A stretch of 18,513 nucleotides of DNA from Candidatus Rifleibacteriota bacterium (GCA_028691595.1 JAQUZA010000014.1:1-18513); one strand, 5' to 3'; shown: positions 8,401 to 15,521, counted from the stretch's first letter. The notes: generated by a model not told the origin, from the letters alone. Numbers and translations are program-made.

Positions 8401-11370
8401 CTCGGTACAAACTCATTTCCCATCAGCGTTACCCCGGCAACTTTTACCAGTCTGGCCACAGAAGCCTATCTTGTCGCTGATGTGGTAGCAACCCTCACAG
8501 TTGGCCCTGCCGACACCTATATTGCCACCTGGACTCTCTGGAATGACATCGATGGCGACCACATTATCGACAGCAACGAAGCCAGCGATTCATTTATGGT
8601 TAAAATAGAGGTCGGGATGGCAAGTTTAAGCATTTCACCAAATTTTCTTGACCTTGGAATTGGCACACCTGCTGTAACAATAAGTGCTCAGACAAACGTT
8701 ACCAATACCGGAGAGGTTTCGCTTGATAATCTACACACATTATTGCAGGAACTTGAAGATGGTTCTGGCAACGCCATACCAGCCAGCGAAATTCTGATAA
8801 CACTTGAAACTGTAATTCCTGAGGGTGAATCACGCATTGCAACGGCAACAGTGGCTGTGCCTTCCGGCACCATAGCTGGAACTTATACCGGTGAACAGTG
8901 GATTTATGAAGACCGAAATTTCAACAACCTTTGTGATGCTGACGAAGCCTCGGCCTCGGTTACGCTTTCCGTTGTCGTTCCACAGCTTCGCCGGATTGAA
9001 GTTTTTCTCGATGATGTTAACATTGGTGGGATTGTCCCCGGAACAACCCGGACGATTCAACTTGATTGCCGCAATATTGGCAATACCGAATTGCCCGAAC
9101 TTCGCTGGATCAAATCAGACCTGCAGGACGGAACAAAGGTTCTGACAGCCGACAATGCCAGCTTTCCTCCATCAGAACCGTTTAACATAGCTACAGGAGC
9201 CTTCTTTACCCACGACATAAGCGTTTCGGCCCCTCTTTTGCAGGCAAGTGGCACATACCTGAGCATGCCACCACACTACTGGCTGTTCAATGATGATAAT
9301 TCTGACCTTGATCCAACAGGGGAACCAAATGACACCTTTACCCTCAGGTGTCAGATCGGCTCAATGGTAGTCGACATACTCGACACCACGCTAAGCTCTG
9401 TTGGTGACCCGGCCCAGACATCAACTTCGGTCGAGTTTCTGGTTAAAAACGTTGGTGACCTCGTCGTTACCAATGCAAAAGCTGTTGCCAGCGACCTGAT
9501 GCCAGTTGTTGCAGGCCCACCAGACATTGTAAGCACGGCAAATGTTGTCATTCCCATTCCCATCGGTGGGTTCTCTATTGGGCAGACAAAAAACTGCAGC
9601 TGGCATGTCGAGGTTCCTGATGGCTGTGAGCCTGCAACCTACTCTGGCACCTTAACCGTCTGGGAAGATGCCAACAATAACAGTCTGCTTGATGCCGGTG
9701 AAATGAGCGATAGCGTTAATCTGCTGCTGACCGTTAACTCAAAAAAAGTCATCAAGGTAATTCAAGACCCGCTTAATCTCGGCTGGACCTTATCGAATAC
9801 TACCGTTGAAGGTGTTTTTGAAGTGGTCAACGTTGGCAACACCGATCTCGATCTGGTCACGCCACTTGCCTCGCAAATGGTTAACCTTGGGAACACTATT
9901 CCGGCCAGCAGCATTTCATTTACATCCCTTGGGTATATGCCGGTTGGTACAGCCAAATTGGCGACTGTGACCCTGGTAGTTGGCTACCCCAGGGCTGATG
10001 GCACATATCGAGGCTATCAGAGAATATTTGACGACTACAGCGGTGCTGACGGGCTGTATTCTGCGAATGAAGAATCGTGCCTGTTCGAGCTTATCGTCAA
10101 TGTCGGTTACAAAAAGCTGTCTGTTACCAACCCGGTGGCTTTTGGCAGTAGAAACCCCGGGCAAACAGTTACACAGTCGTTTTTGGTAAAAAATGAGACA
10201 ACAGTGCCACTGACCAGTATAAAATGGCTGAGTGGCACCCTGGAAGACGGTGTTAACACAATTCCAGTTGCCAGTTTGACATTTATTCCGACAACCACAT
10301 TTGGAGTCGGCGGTGGTAATACCCGCAGTTGCACAGCACAGCTTGTTCTCGGGGCGACACTGCCTCACGGTAACTACATCGGCACACACACTGTCTGGGA
10401 AGACAATAACGGCGACGGCCTCATACAATCAAGCGAAGCATCGGCAACTTTCAATACCACTCTTACCGTAAAACCTCTTTCAGGGCTTGATATTATCGCT
10501 AACATGATTGATGCCGGCCAGATTGCTGCCGGTGCAATTTCTCCCTGGGTTGAAGTGCAGTTTATCAATACAGGAAATACTGATCTCACCCAGGGTGCAT
10601 TGTATTGGGGTTTTAACTCTCTCGGTGATGGGCTTGGACATTCTATTGCAGCCAGCATCATAACAGCCTCAAGCACAATTCAACCCAACCCGGTAACACC
10701 CGGGCAAACCGGCAGCGCCTATGTTCGCATCGGACCTGTTGCCGGCGGGCAGGCAACAGGAGTTTACTTTGGTAGTCTGCAAACTCTCACCGACGGAGGA
10801 ACAGCCAGTGATGTCTGTGAATTCACCTGTGAAATAACCGCAGGCGGCCCCCAGAATTTTACCAGTGACAGCGTTTTTCAAAATATTGCCACCACTACTT
10901 TTCCGGCCCCGGCGCAGAGATATTTTCTTTCTGCCTATATATGCCCGGCAACCGGTTCGGCAAGGCTGGTATTGATTGGTCGTGACGAAGCCAATGCCAA
11001 CACCACTCAGTCCCTGGGCATTGAATTCAATGCAGATACCACACTGACCACCTTTGGCCCTGGCATAGTAAAAGCGGGTATTCTTGATACTATTCAGCCA
11101 TCAGCCACCCACCCCTACCCATGGTATCGGGTCTATTTTGCCTTCGATTTTGCCTATGATCCATTAGTTGCATCCCGCACCTATCTGTCTCTTGAAAATT
11201 CTTCATCGACCGCTATTGGCTCAAGTGCAGTATGGTTTGACGGGGTTCAATTAGAAAAGAGTATCTTCATAGACCAGGAATACCCAACGGCCTTTCATCA
11301 CGGAAAGAAAATTGTTTCGCCAAACCAGACCAGAACAATTAGCGGTCAAAGGTATTATACAGAGTGGTAA
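2500..11370 (+). CDS. Giant secreted mosaic surface protein (DUF2341, PA14, Ig-like repeats with EF-hand-like loops; 2956 aa)
   Basis: Residues 28-58 form an export signal (core LLLLIILLFLPLF, likely cleavage after ASA). Visible modules, with rough borders: DUF2341 59-165 (YRQAIEV, DDIRFTDSDG, FYGDP, FDDFSG); lectin-like fold 166-370; Ig/CARDB-like 378-493, 496-609, 611-718 and 720-815; PA14 829-965 and 986-1121; Ig/CARDB-like 1131-1461; second DUF2341 1462-1565; lectin-like 1566-1750; eight tandem repeats of 115-128 residues 1797-2782; carbohydrate-binding-like tail 2783-2956 (VWFDGVQLEK). Both PA14 copies keep the Asp-Asp pair (894-895 and 1051-1052) used for Ca2+/glycan contact in PA14 lectins. 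The repeats start like ASH/HYDIN Ig domains (IDLG...G...N-x-GN). There is no LPxTG, beta-barrel, T9SS tail or C-terminal TM. A role as adhesin, fibre or polysaccharide binder is inferred. Its stop overlaps the next gene's GTG start, which suggests coupled translation. Confidence 0.95.
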   Translation: MGIQKNQTLPDIIICSAPGQCWVSAVYKLFMAFAPQLLLLIILLFLPLFSPAIYGASAYRQAIEVNSVAALTDFQVLVTMNTAALITAGQMQADGDDIRFTDSDGTTPLPFWVETGTINTVATKIWVRIPNIPINPPDPRKIIHIFYGDPAATSVANGTNTFLFFDDFSGTLAKWTKHKNGANINIVGGYLNCAGGTTSSPYGHTVLGSVNTYNTFVDGIIEGLLYMTTGSIGEVSFRGNYANNTGYKTRWDHRANEGMGFLKPPYANGTWRFWDGSGSGVIPTSKDGIGFATGYWFPFKIAVTGASVKIYQGPTVYSCTDAGTWSPPAPSTPVVNYYPGPGEISLQNHYGTYSRYDDIRVRRITATEPTTLFRGRGQLTINSVTVPQTTVNRGQSGISVAMEIENTGNEPIEFSTANLAFTLGSYTQTLIAPAGGTIIAAGATITASFAVDILADSPLGQATIDGTASATDVLTGLVLEDNSAAITSVWTIQIAPDLIIETITASATAYRGDINRPVLITVKNAGEATAYWNSSTLQFSLGDYTSIYPQTTFPITLLGGATATAIYGVDISQSSPTGTSTIDAEISGTDGNTLYPIMVSGALVPTEWNIPDSYLLTYQDSGHFIPSQSFNRPKVGSTYVYAQAQGLTPIKEFVVRWYDSTGAQVAFSNPAITSNGSGIVAHSCPIELTSPPGTWRVRVTNSLNTINYCENNFEVKEGASLSITLLLPPLVSVGQTFTSTMMVTNNGDTTLLNTIPGTIDTGGSGLATLVSGPIPTIIDLPANSQATFTWTWSAQSPGTFEWSGMAYGFDANSGERQAAPPQPSSDSPGGLRGDYFDALNFTGTQMVRLDPTVDFNWASGAPDSSMGADTFTVRWTGWIMPEFTEDYMFYTSTDDGVRLWVNGVLLVDKWIPQAATEWNGSTIELIAGNKYPVTMEFYEQGGLAVARLSWESPSTPKAVIPASRLFPSSLVDVRQSAEVNLTPSGNGFYAYYYDNMDFTAPRKPKIDPVVNFNWGTAAPEPTMGIDAFTVKWSAWIIPQFTETYTFYTRTDDGAKLWVNDELLVNKWVNQGPTEWSGTIELKAGERYPLKMEYFENGGGAVAELRWSSPSQAKQIIPQAQAIPRPLCMIQSPPSLSILSVIATPTTVFRNQSGIEIEAVIQNSGEATAQVEAASLTFTLGTLTQTVISPLIPVDLPGFNATFTLRFSVDIDLLSPTGSSDFSCNILSNDTNVPASQSWLNLADPHDTWTISQNGLTISAFSSYTPDQSTFNTGQTIYARGFYRTPGQTGRIMLYDTQIPYTTTAPAGQLWTSGNLTADALGNLSTPYSILPSATIGTWTALVRDNGGNVMAIHHFVVQSMGNLVATLTLSPPEVYLGATFTAELSVDNRIVGGSTISPATPWPLKPTDASTGSAILLSGPTPAQGSVPSFSPATFTWVFQATEETGTIGSFSLTASASAVQSYRKPISITSTQTTTNFQVRLVVNTSTLVTAGKMQADCDDIRFRDSDSQTGLSYWLESGANTANTIIWVKIPSLTANTPKTIYLYYGDPTATSGSDGNAVFEFFDHFATLNPTIWDSAGTNSVAGSNLTVTTGAVFTRAAVGSQDGMAAEARIRWSNFSGYSGLAVSNVQGNEINNAGSHKLINLMTNNGGSTSVRARAANGTAASYNITNATSNLLTAGSGTNYILGHGIFGGRVYALRDHTTVLNSYPGTWTGPFYLWLGYITGAQAGGTNISDLVADWVFVRKFIVPEPVVATGNEEATVVYPLISGIDLSTGLATDSNNGISNSIRILQRGIALSSDVIDLGSIPCGETGTAGNSTASNTSNGALTMVRWDPMNLESLEGIIIDKTNLFFSPDPVGAIPAGTRTPASFTLAIPMGQATGTYIATMAIYDDVNTNLVRDLSGLAEPVDFFQVRVVVPETHSIQVVEDVIDLGNWDVGMTTTAVPVQAFNAGNVNLSGLEFKQILGTNSFPISVTPATFTSLATEAYLVADVVATLTVGPADTYIATWTLWNDIDGDHIIDSNEASDSFMVKIEVGMASLSISPNFLDLGIGTPAVTISAQTNVTNTGEVSLDNLHTLLQELEDGSGNAIPASEILITLETVIPEGESRIATATVAVPSGTIAGTYTGEQWIYEDRNFNNLCDADEASASVTLSVVVPQLRRIEVFLDDVNIGGIVPGTTRTIQLDCRNIGNTELPELRWIKSDLQDGTKVLTADNASFPPSEPFNIATGAFFTHDISVSAPLLQASGTYLSMPPHYWLFNDDNSDLDPTGEPNDTFTLRCQIGSMVVDILDTTLSSVGDPAQTSTSVEFLVKNVGDLVVTNAKAVASDLMPVVAGPPDIVSTANVVIPIPIGGFSIGQTKNCSWHVEVPDGCEPATYSGTLTVWEDANNNSLLDAGEMSDSVNLLLTVNSKKVIKVIQDPLNLGWTLSNTTVEGVFEVVNVGNTDLDLVTPLASQMVNLGNTIPASSISFTSLGYMPVGTAKLATVTLVVGYPRADGTYRGYQRIFDDYSGADGLYSANEESCLFELIVNVGYKKLSVTNPVAFGSRNPGQTVTQSFLVKNETTVPLTSIKWLSGTLEDGVNTIPVASLTFIPTTTFGVGGGNTRSCTAQLVLGATLPHGNYIGTHTVWEDNNGDGLIQSSEASATFNTTLTVKPLSGLDIIANMIDAGQIAAGAISPWVEVQFINTGNTDLTQGALYWGFNSLGDGLGHSIAASIITASSTIQPNPVTPGQTGSAYVRIGPVAGGQATGVYFGSLQTLTDGGTASDVCEFTCEITAGGPQNFTSDSVFQNIATTTFPAPAQRYFLSAYICPATGSARLVLIGRDEANANTTQSLGIEFNADTTLTTFGPGIVKAGILDTIQPSATHPYPWYRVYFAFDFAYDPLVASRTYLSLENSSSTAIGSSAVWFDGVQLEKSIFIDQEYPTAFHHGKKIVSPNQTRTISGQRYYTEW
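2671..3000 (+). other. DUF2341 domain, copy 1 (coding segment)
   Basis: Encodes residues 58-166 of the giant protein, with the family hallmarks YRQAIEV, NTAALITAGQMQADGDDIRF, WVETGT, IWVRIPNIP and IFYGDPAATS. DUF2341 modules are common in large extracellular and lectin-like proteins and are usually followed, as here, by a concanavalin-A-like fold that begins FFDDFSG. Confidence 0.85.
4984..5392 (+). other. PA14 domain, copy 1 (coding segment)
   Basis: Encodes residues 829-965: GGLRGDYFD at the start, VRWTGWIMPEFTEDYMFYT in the core, then STDDGVRLWVNG with Asp894-Asp895, and a closing SRLFP. PA14 domains bind carbohydrate in many adhesins and glycosidases. The Asp-Asp pair is the Ca2+-coordinating motif of PA14-type lectins. 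Confidence 0.85.
5455..5863 (+). other. PA14 domain, copy 2 (coding segment)
   Basis: Encodes residues 986-1121, colinear with copy 1: FYAYYYDNMDFTAP, VKWSAWIIPQFTETYTFYT, and RTDDGAKLWVND with Asp1051-Asp1052. The copies are alike at protein level but diverged at DNA level, so the duplication is old. A run of seven G bases (5791-5797) lies near the end of this copy. Confidence 0.85.
6883..7194 (+). other. DUF2341 domain, copy 2 (coding segment)
   Basis: Encodes residues 1462-1565: SYRKPISITS, STLVTAGKMQADCDDIRFRD, YWLESGA, IWVKIPSL and YLYYGDPTATSG, followed by FEFFDHF at the start of a second lectin-like fold. It parallels copy 1 motif for motif, so the DUF2341-plus-lectin unit occurs twice in this protein. 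Confidence 0.85.
7887..10845 (+). repeat. Eight tandem Ig/ASH-like protein repeats with EF-hand-like loops
   Basis: Approximate repeat starts are residues 1797, 1925, 2041, 2165, 2290, 2417, 2540 and 2663, each 115-128 residues long. Each opens with a strand like VIDLGxxxxG, then V-x-N-x-GNxxL, then often DG-x-x-IPAS, GTY-x-G and WED. The loop D-x-N/D-x-N/D-x-x-x-D-x-x-E follows, then EASDSF-like residues. The 12-position spacing is clear at 1895-1906 (Gly at position 12), 2016-2027, 2138-2149, 2390-2401 and 2635-2646. It is looser at 2264-2275, has an insertion in repeat 6, and is lost in repeat 8. The repeats are visible at protein level only. The DNA copies are well diverged. Confidence 0.8.
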
Positions 11371-11936
11371 AAGTGCAAATCAGACAGTTTAGACAGAAAC
11401 GTGGAGCAATGTTGCTTTTGCTTTTGGTAATGCTTGTCGCTGGTGGCATTGCGGCCTTGAAATTGATGCCGGAGCAAGAACTGATAACCATAAGATCGAA
11501 AGAAAACAGCTTAAACCTTGAGCTAAGCCAGATTCGAGAAGCTTTTGATTTAATGCAGATAGCCTCACCGAGTTGGCAACCATGGGCAGACGATTTTGAC
11601 CCTGCTCACCCGGATGCGGCCGCTTCAATAGCCTTGACGTTAAAAACTTTGCACGAAAATGGCTTTCTAAGAGACCCCAATATTTATGACCCCGGGATAA
11701 TGAAACAGTTATGGGGAACATCAACCAACAAGATATTCTGGAAAGCCTCCGGAAATGTCGCATCAAACTCAAGTTTTCAAATTGATATGCTTAGCTGGAA
11801 CTGGAATCAGACAGATACAGATGCCGCTACCGATACCATTTTTCCTGAAAGCAGCAACATCGATGATTACCCATACCAGAATAAACTTGGGAATTTACTC
11901 GACAGCACCGGAGCATCACTTAAAATTATTCGCTGA
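11364..11936 (+). CDS. GspG-like pseudopilin-type protein lacking Glu5 (190 aa)
   Basis: The GTG start at 11364 overlaps the TAA of the giant gene (GTGGTAA), with AAAGG 11 bases upstream. A second in-frame GTG at 11373 is possible. The N-terminus is basic (RQFRQKRG) and then hydrophobic (AMLLLLLVMLVAGGIAALKL), like a type III-signal prepilin cut after Gly14. The usual Glu at position 5 of the mature protein is absent, as in some minor pseudopilins. The continuation IRSKENSLNLELSQIREAFD and later TLKTLHENGFLRDPNIYDP parallel the GspG pattern of a long helix followed by LxxLxxxGYL...P-x-DP. The C-terminal part has many Asp and Asn residues. It probably sits in the inner membrane with an extracytoplasmic head. 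The translational overlap suggests a dedicated partner of the giant protein, for example in export, anchoring or pilus incorporation. That role is inference. Confidence 0.78.
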   Translation: MVKVQIRQFRQKRGAMLLLLLVMLVAGGIAALKLMPEQELITIRSKENSLNLELSQIREAFDLMQIASPSWQPWADDFDPAHPDAAASIALTLKTLHENGFLRDPNIYDPGIMKQLWGTSTNKIFWKASGNVASNSSFQIDMLSWNWNQTDTDAATDTIFPESSNIDDYPYQNKLGNLLDSTGASLKIIR

Positions 11937-11941
11937 TCCTG

Positions 11942-11986
11942 AAAAAAAAAAGGCCTGCCGGGCTACGTGAGCCGGCAGGCTTTTTT
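11942..11986. terminator. Bidirectional rho-independent terminator between convergent genes
   Basis: GCCTGCCGG (11953-11961) pairs with CCGGCAGGC (11972-11980) around a 10-base loop. The stem is flanked by an A tract on the left and TTTTTT on the right, so it can serve the pseudopilin transcript on the plus strand and the HEAT-CheR transcript on the minus strand. It lies entirely within the 59-base gap between the two stop codons. Confidence 0.88.
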
Positions 11987-11995
11987 AATTCTGAA

Positions 11996-14900
11996 TCAGA
12001 GCTTGCGGTAGGCAACAACCTTGTCGAAGGTCTGCAATCTGAAAGCTTTGGTTACGTTATAGAGAGTCTCTTTGCCGCCGATAAGCAGCACTCCGCCAGG
12101 CACGAGAATATTATAAATATTTTCGGCCATGCGTTCTTTTGCTTTCTGAGAGAAATCTGAGAACAGATTGCGGCAGATTACCACATCGAATTCTCCGAGT
12201 TCTTCCATGGCTTCGGCACTCAAGGCATTGGCATACTTGAAATCAACCAGGTTCTTCACCTGATCTTTTACGCGAAGATCACCACGGTCATCTTCGAAAT
12301 AGAGGTCGGTATATTTCTGATCAACCTGTCTGAACATTTCGCGTTTATAAATTCCACGCTTAGCAGTATTCAAACAGATGTGAGAAATATCTGTGCCCAC
12401 AACTCTTACCTTGGCCTTATCTGAATGCAGGTCTTCAAGAACGCTCATAGCCATTGAATAAGCTTCTGGGCCGAACGAAACGCCGCAGCACAGAACTTTA
12501 ATCTCATCGGCACCATCTTTGACGCGGTTTTCGATGAGTTCTGGAAGTATGGTAGAGACAAGAACGCTGCTCTGCCTGGCTTCACCGAAGAATTCGGTAA
12601 CCGGGTTGGTAATCGAATCATAAAGGCTTACCAGCAGATCGCTGCCGTCTTCTGCACCGTATCTAAGGCAGTGGTAGTATTCAATCCAGGAGGTGATGAA
12701 GAAACGGCCAAGATTTCTTGCAAGTTTCTGTTCAAGGGTTTTCTTGTCGCGAATCTCGACACCACACTTCTGCGCAACTATCTCGCGCAGCAGCAGAGCT
12801 TCTTCGTCATTCATTCCCTTGTCTTCAGCCTGAGAGGCTTTAAGACGATCGATCAGGCGGGCCTGGCGGGGTGAAACCACGGCTTTGAGAATCTTTTCAA
12901 GGAAATCTGATTTGTTCTGGGCAAAAGTCTGGATAAAATAATTTTTAACCCAGGTATCACGCAGAAAGATTTCTTTGATTTTTGCTTCAAGACCGTTGAC
13001 GTTAGATTCGCCGTTATCTTTAAAAAACTTGATTGCTGCGATGACCAGGTTCTGATCAGAGCTGTCGAGCACTTTGAAGATATTCTCGGCCGGCTTTTTA
13101 TCACCAATCTTTGAAAGGGTCAGAATTGCCCTGGCTCTGACGGCATTGCTTTCGTCTTTTTCGATCATCTGGGCAAGGGTGCTGACGCTTCCCTGACTTT
13201 TGATGGTTCCGAGGGCTTTAACGATCTGGTATCTGACTTCCCAGCGGTTATGCTTGATATGCTTCTGCAGGTCGACATCGAGTGATTTATCACCCAGCTC
13301 GCTGAGTGCCACAACGGCAAGTTTGGCAACCTGGGGGTTTTCATCGCCGAGCAACGGCACAAAGAACTGCTTGAGTTCTTTGCTGCGGAAAGCTCTGAGC
13401 GCCGAGATTGCCGCGATGCGAATCTGCCAGTCTGCATTCTTGAGCAGTTCTTTGAGCGGAAAGATCGATTTGAGATCTTTCATGTTTTCGAGAGAATAGC
13501 AGGAATTCACGACAACGCGCCATTCTTTATCATTCAGTTTCTGAATGAGAGAGTCGACGGCCAGAGTCGAGCCGCACTGCCAGATGGTTCTGGAAATGGT
13601 TTCGCGAATTCTTGAATTGTCGCTGTCGAGCATTTCGAGCAATCTTTTGGTGATTGCCGGATCTTTGCGGAGAGCCAGAACTGAAGCGGCTGCTTCTCTG
13701 ACATCGCCGTATGCTTCGGTGGTTACAACATTGAAAAGTGGTTCAACCAGCTGCGATGAAGTTGACCCGGCCATGGCCAGACAAGCTTCACGGCGAACGT
13801 GACCGTTGATATCCTTGAATTTGTTGATCAGAGCGGTTAAAGCGCCATCATAGGTAAGCATGCGGGCAATACCGGCAACCGCGTTACGACGAACGATTTC
13901 ATCTGGATCGTTGAGCAACTCTTTCAAGCTGCTGAAAGATGAATCAGAAGGGTTTGCACCCAAGGTGCGGGCAAGAGCCTGCCTCAGAAGATCGTCAGGG
14001 TTTGACACAAACAATGAAATTGCCGCCGGTGTTTCGGGGGCGGGAAATTTTTCAAGGAACTGCAGGATCCGTACTGCAACCGGCGGTTCAACACGGCCGA
14101 TTTTTTCAAGGGCGGGTTTAACTGCCTTTTTGCCGATATTCACGATGCCTTCGAAAGCGATGTCTGCAATCTCGCTCTCGGGGCACTGCAGAGCGCTGAG
14201 AAGAGCGCCGGCATAGGCTTCATCGTTGAGAGAAGCGGCAACCCGCACCAGAAAACGGTATTCAGCAGCATCCTGGTTTTCGAGCAGGGCAAGCAGAACA
14301 GGTTTGATTGTCGCCTGGTCGAGCTTTTTCATCGAGCCCGGGCAGGCATCTTCTATCTGAGCCAGAGATTTAAAGATCAGTCGGCGGGTACCACTGTCTT
14401 CTTCTTTAACCAGTTTTTTGAAGAGCGGGTCTATACCAGCCGGGGATTCCATTGAACCCATGGCACCAATTGCGGTGAAATACTCGAGAATATCGCCTGA
14501 CTCGAGTGAGCCGAGCAGCACCGGCAAAGCCGAATCGACAGAAATATTGCCCAGGGCTTCAACGATCGAGTATTTGAGAATATCTGAGTTCTTATAGGTT
14601 TCGACGAGAATGTCAACGGCTTTTGGGTCCTGGATCTTGCCCAGAGACTCAACGGCAGTAGTTTTTACGTTATCGTCGGCATGATCGATGTATTTAAGAA
14701 CGGTGTCGGTGGCCAGTGGCGAATGAATGTCGCCGAGAATAACGAGAATCTGAATGATTTCGTCAACATCTTCGGCCCCGCCTATTGCTTTAACCAGCGG
14801 CGCAATAGCCATTGGCCCGAGATTGCGCAGAATGGTCATACCGGCATTTCTGGTATTCAAATCAGAGCTCTTGACTACTGATATGAGCCCATGAACGGTA

Positions 14901-15094
14901 TTCTCATGCATCATCGACGAGAGAGTTTCGATGGTGATGTTCTGAACGCCTTTGTTGGGGTCGCCCAGGGCTTCACACAGGGCATCGACCACTTCTTTCT
15001 GTTCGGGAAACTTAACCAGTTCTCGAACAGCGCGGCGACGCAGACCAGGGTCTGAATTTTTTAACTGTTCAAGTAACACTGCTGAACTTGCCAT
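11996..15094 (-). CDS. HEAT-repeat/CheR-type methyltransferase fusion (1032 aa)
   Basis: Residues 1 to about 740 are tandem HEAT (PBS-lyase-like) repeats of about 31 residues, e.g. VVDALCEALGDPNKGVQ and DPEIVRRNAVAGIA-type helices, forming a protein-binding solenoid. The last 270 residues match CheR, the SAM-dependent glutamate methyltransferase of chemoreceptors: LLREIVAQKCGVEI (about 765), ITNPVTEFFGE (to 838), GVSFGPEAYSMAM (871-883), GTDIS with Asp902, KRGIY, and FDVVICRN then VPGGVLLIGG near the end. The SAM-pocket Glu877 and Asp902 are retained. However, the FFRE of the family is FFGE here, so the consensus Arg is Gly837, and GCSTGEE has become GVSFGPE. No TM or signal is present, so the protein is cytoplasmic. 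It starts 4 bases after the receiver gene with AAAGGGGG upstream, so the two are probably co-translated. It may be a divergent methyltransferase or a SAM-binding scaffold. Confidence 0.95.
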   Translation of the reverse strand: MASSAVLLEQLKNSDPGLRRRAVRELVKFPEQKEVVDALCEALGDPNKGVQNITIETLSSMMHENTVHGLISVVKSSDLNTRNAGMTILRNLGPMAIAPLVKAIGGAEDVDEIIQILVILGDIHSPLATDTVLKYIDHADDNVKTTAVESLGKIQDPKAVDILVETYKNSDILKYSIVEALGNISVDSALPVLLGSLESGDILEYFTAIGAMGSMESPAGIDPLFKKLVKEEDSGTRRLIFKSLAQIEDACPGSMKKLDQATIKPVLLALLENQDAAEYRFLVRVAASLNDEAYAGALLSALQCPESEIADIAFEGIVNIGKKAVKPALEKIGRVEPPVAVRILQFLEKFPAPETPAAISLFVSNPDDLLRQALARTLGANPSDSSFSSLKELLNDPDEIVRRNAVAGIARMLTYDGALTALINKFKDINGHVRREACLAMAGSTSSQLVEPLFNVVTTEAYGDVREAAASVLALRKDPAITKRLLEMLDSDNSRIRETISRTIWQCGSTLAVDSLIQKLNDKEWRVVVNSCYSLENMKDLKSIFPLKELLKNADWQIRIAAISALRAFRSKELKQFFVPLLGDENPQVAKLAVVALSELGDKSLDVDLQKHIKHNRWEVRYQIVKALGTIKSQGSVSTLAQMIEKDESNAVRARAILTLSKIGDKKPAENIFKVLDSSDQNLVIAAIKFFKDNGESNVNGLEAKIKEIFLRDTWVKNYFIQTFAQNKSDFLEKILKAVVSPRQARLIDRLKASQAEDKGMNDEEALLLREIVAQKCGVEIRDKKTLEQKLARNLGRFFITSWIEYYHCLRYGAEDGSDLLVSLYDSITNPVTEFFGEARQSSVLVSTILPELIENRVKDGADEIKVLCCGVSFGPEAYSMAMSVLEDLHSDKAKVRVVGTDISHICLNTAKRGIYKREMFRQVDQKYTDLYFEDDRGDLRVKDQVKNLVDFKYANALSAEAMEELGEFDVVICRNLFSDFSQKAKERMAENIYNILVPGGVLLIGGKETLYNVTKAFRLQTFDKVVAYRKL

Positions 15095-15098
15095 ATTT

Positions 15099-15482
15099 TC
15101 AGGCCCCCTTTGTTGATTTGCTGAGCAAACGTTCGACTTCCTGCAGCATCAGATCGGGTTTAATGGGCTTTTGCAGGAACGAATTGGCTCCGAGGGTCAG
15201 CCCCTTCATTACCATCTCTTTTTTACCTTCGGTAGTAAGAATAATAATGGGGATGTGTTTGAATTTTTCGTTTTCCTTGACCTGGGTGATCAGTTCGAAG
15301 CCGTCCATGCCGGGCATGTTCAGGTCGGTGATGATGATGTCGACTTCGTTCTTTGACATTGCTTCAATGGCTTCGATACCATTGTTTGCTTCGAGCACCT
15401 TGTAACCCGCTTTTTCAAGGGGAAAACAAGCTACCTTGCGCAACATCAAGGAGTCTTCAGCCACAAGTATTGTTTTGGCCAT
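15099..15482 (-). CDS. CheY-like single-domain response regulator (127 aa)
   Basis: The ATG at 15482 was chosen because GGAGG lies 10 bases upstream and the product begins exactly at a receiver domain. The upstream in-frame ATG at 15551 would add 23 residues and fall in the promoter. Key residues are the acidic pair Glu9-Asp10 (VAEDS), phospho-acceptor Asp53 (TDLNMPGMDG), switch Thr83 (ILTTEG), Phe102 at the aromatic switch position and Lys105 (LQKP). The length fits a stand-alone receiver with no output domain. It is the first gene of a two-gene operon with the HEAT-CheR fusion, which suggests that it binds or controls that protein. No kinase is encoded nearby, so its phosphodonor must be elsewhere. 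The MAKTILVAEDS start and FxLIxxVK pattern are typical of CheY/PilG-like receivers. Confidence 0.95.
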   Translation of the reverse strand: MAKTILVAEDSLMLRKVACFPLEKAGYKVLEANNGIEAIEAMSKNEVDIIITDLNMPGMDGFELITQVKENEKFKHIPIIILTTEGKKEMVMKGLTLGANSFLQKPIKPDLMLQEVERLLSKSTKGA

Positions 15483-15521
15483 TATCGGGAATCCTCCGGA
15501 GTACTGGAATCTTAACAGCAG

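Noticed and set aside
9916..10428. A 170-aa minus-strand frame inside the giant gene
   Set aside because: It is a shadow of the repeat-coding strand, Cys-rich and without known motifs. Similar shadows occur at 7683-8147 and 7957-8397.
7887..10845. CRISPR-like or satellite DNA repeat array
   Set aside because: The periodicity is at protein level (about 350-380 bases per unit) with diverged DNA. There are no short identical repeats or spacers.
11755..11970. A 71-aa plus-strand frame overlapping the pseudopilin end
   Set aside because: It runs through the terminator hairpin in another frame and has no coding signature.
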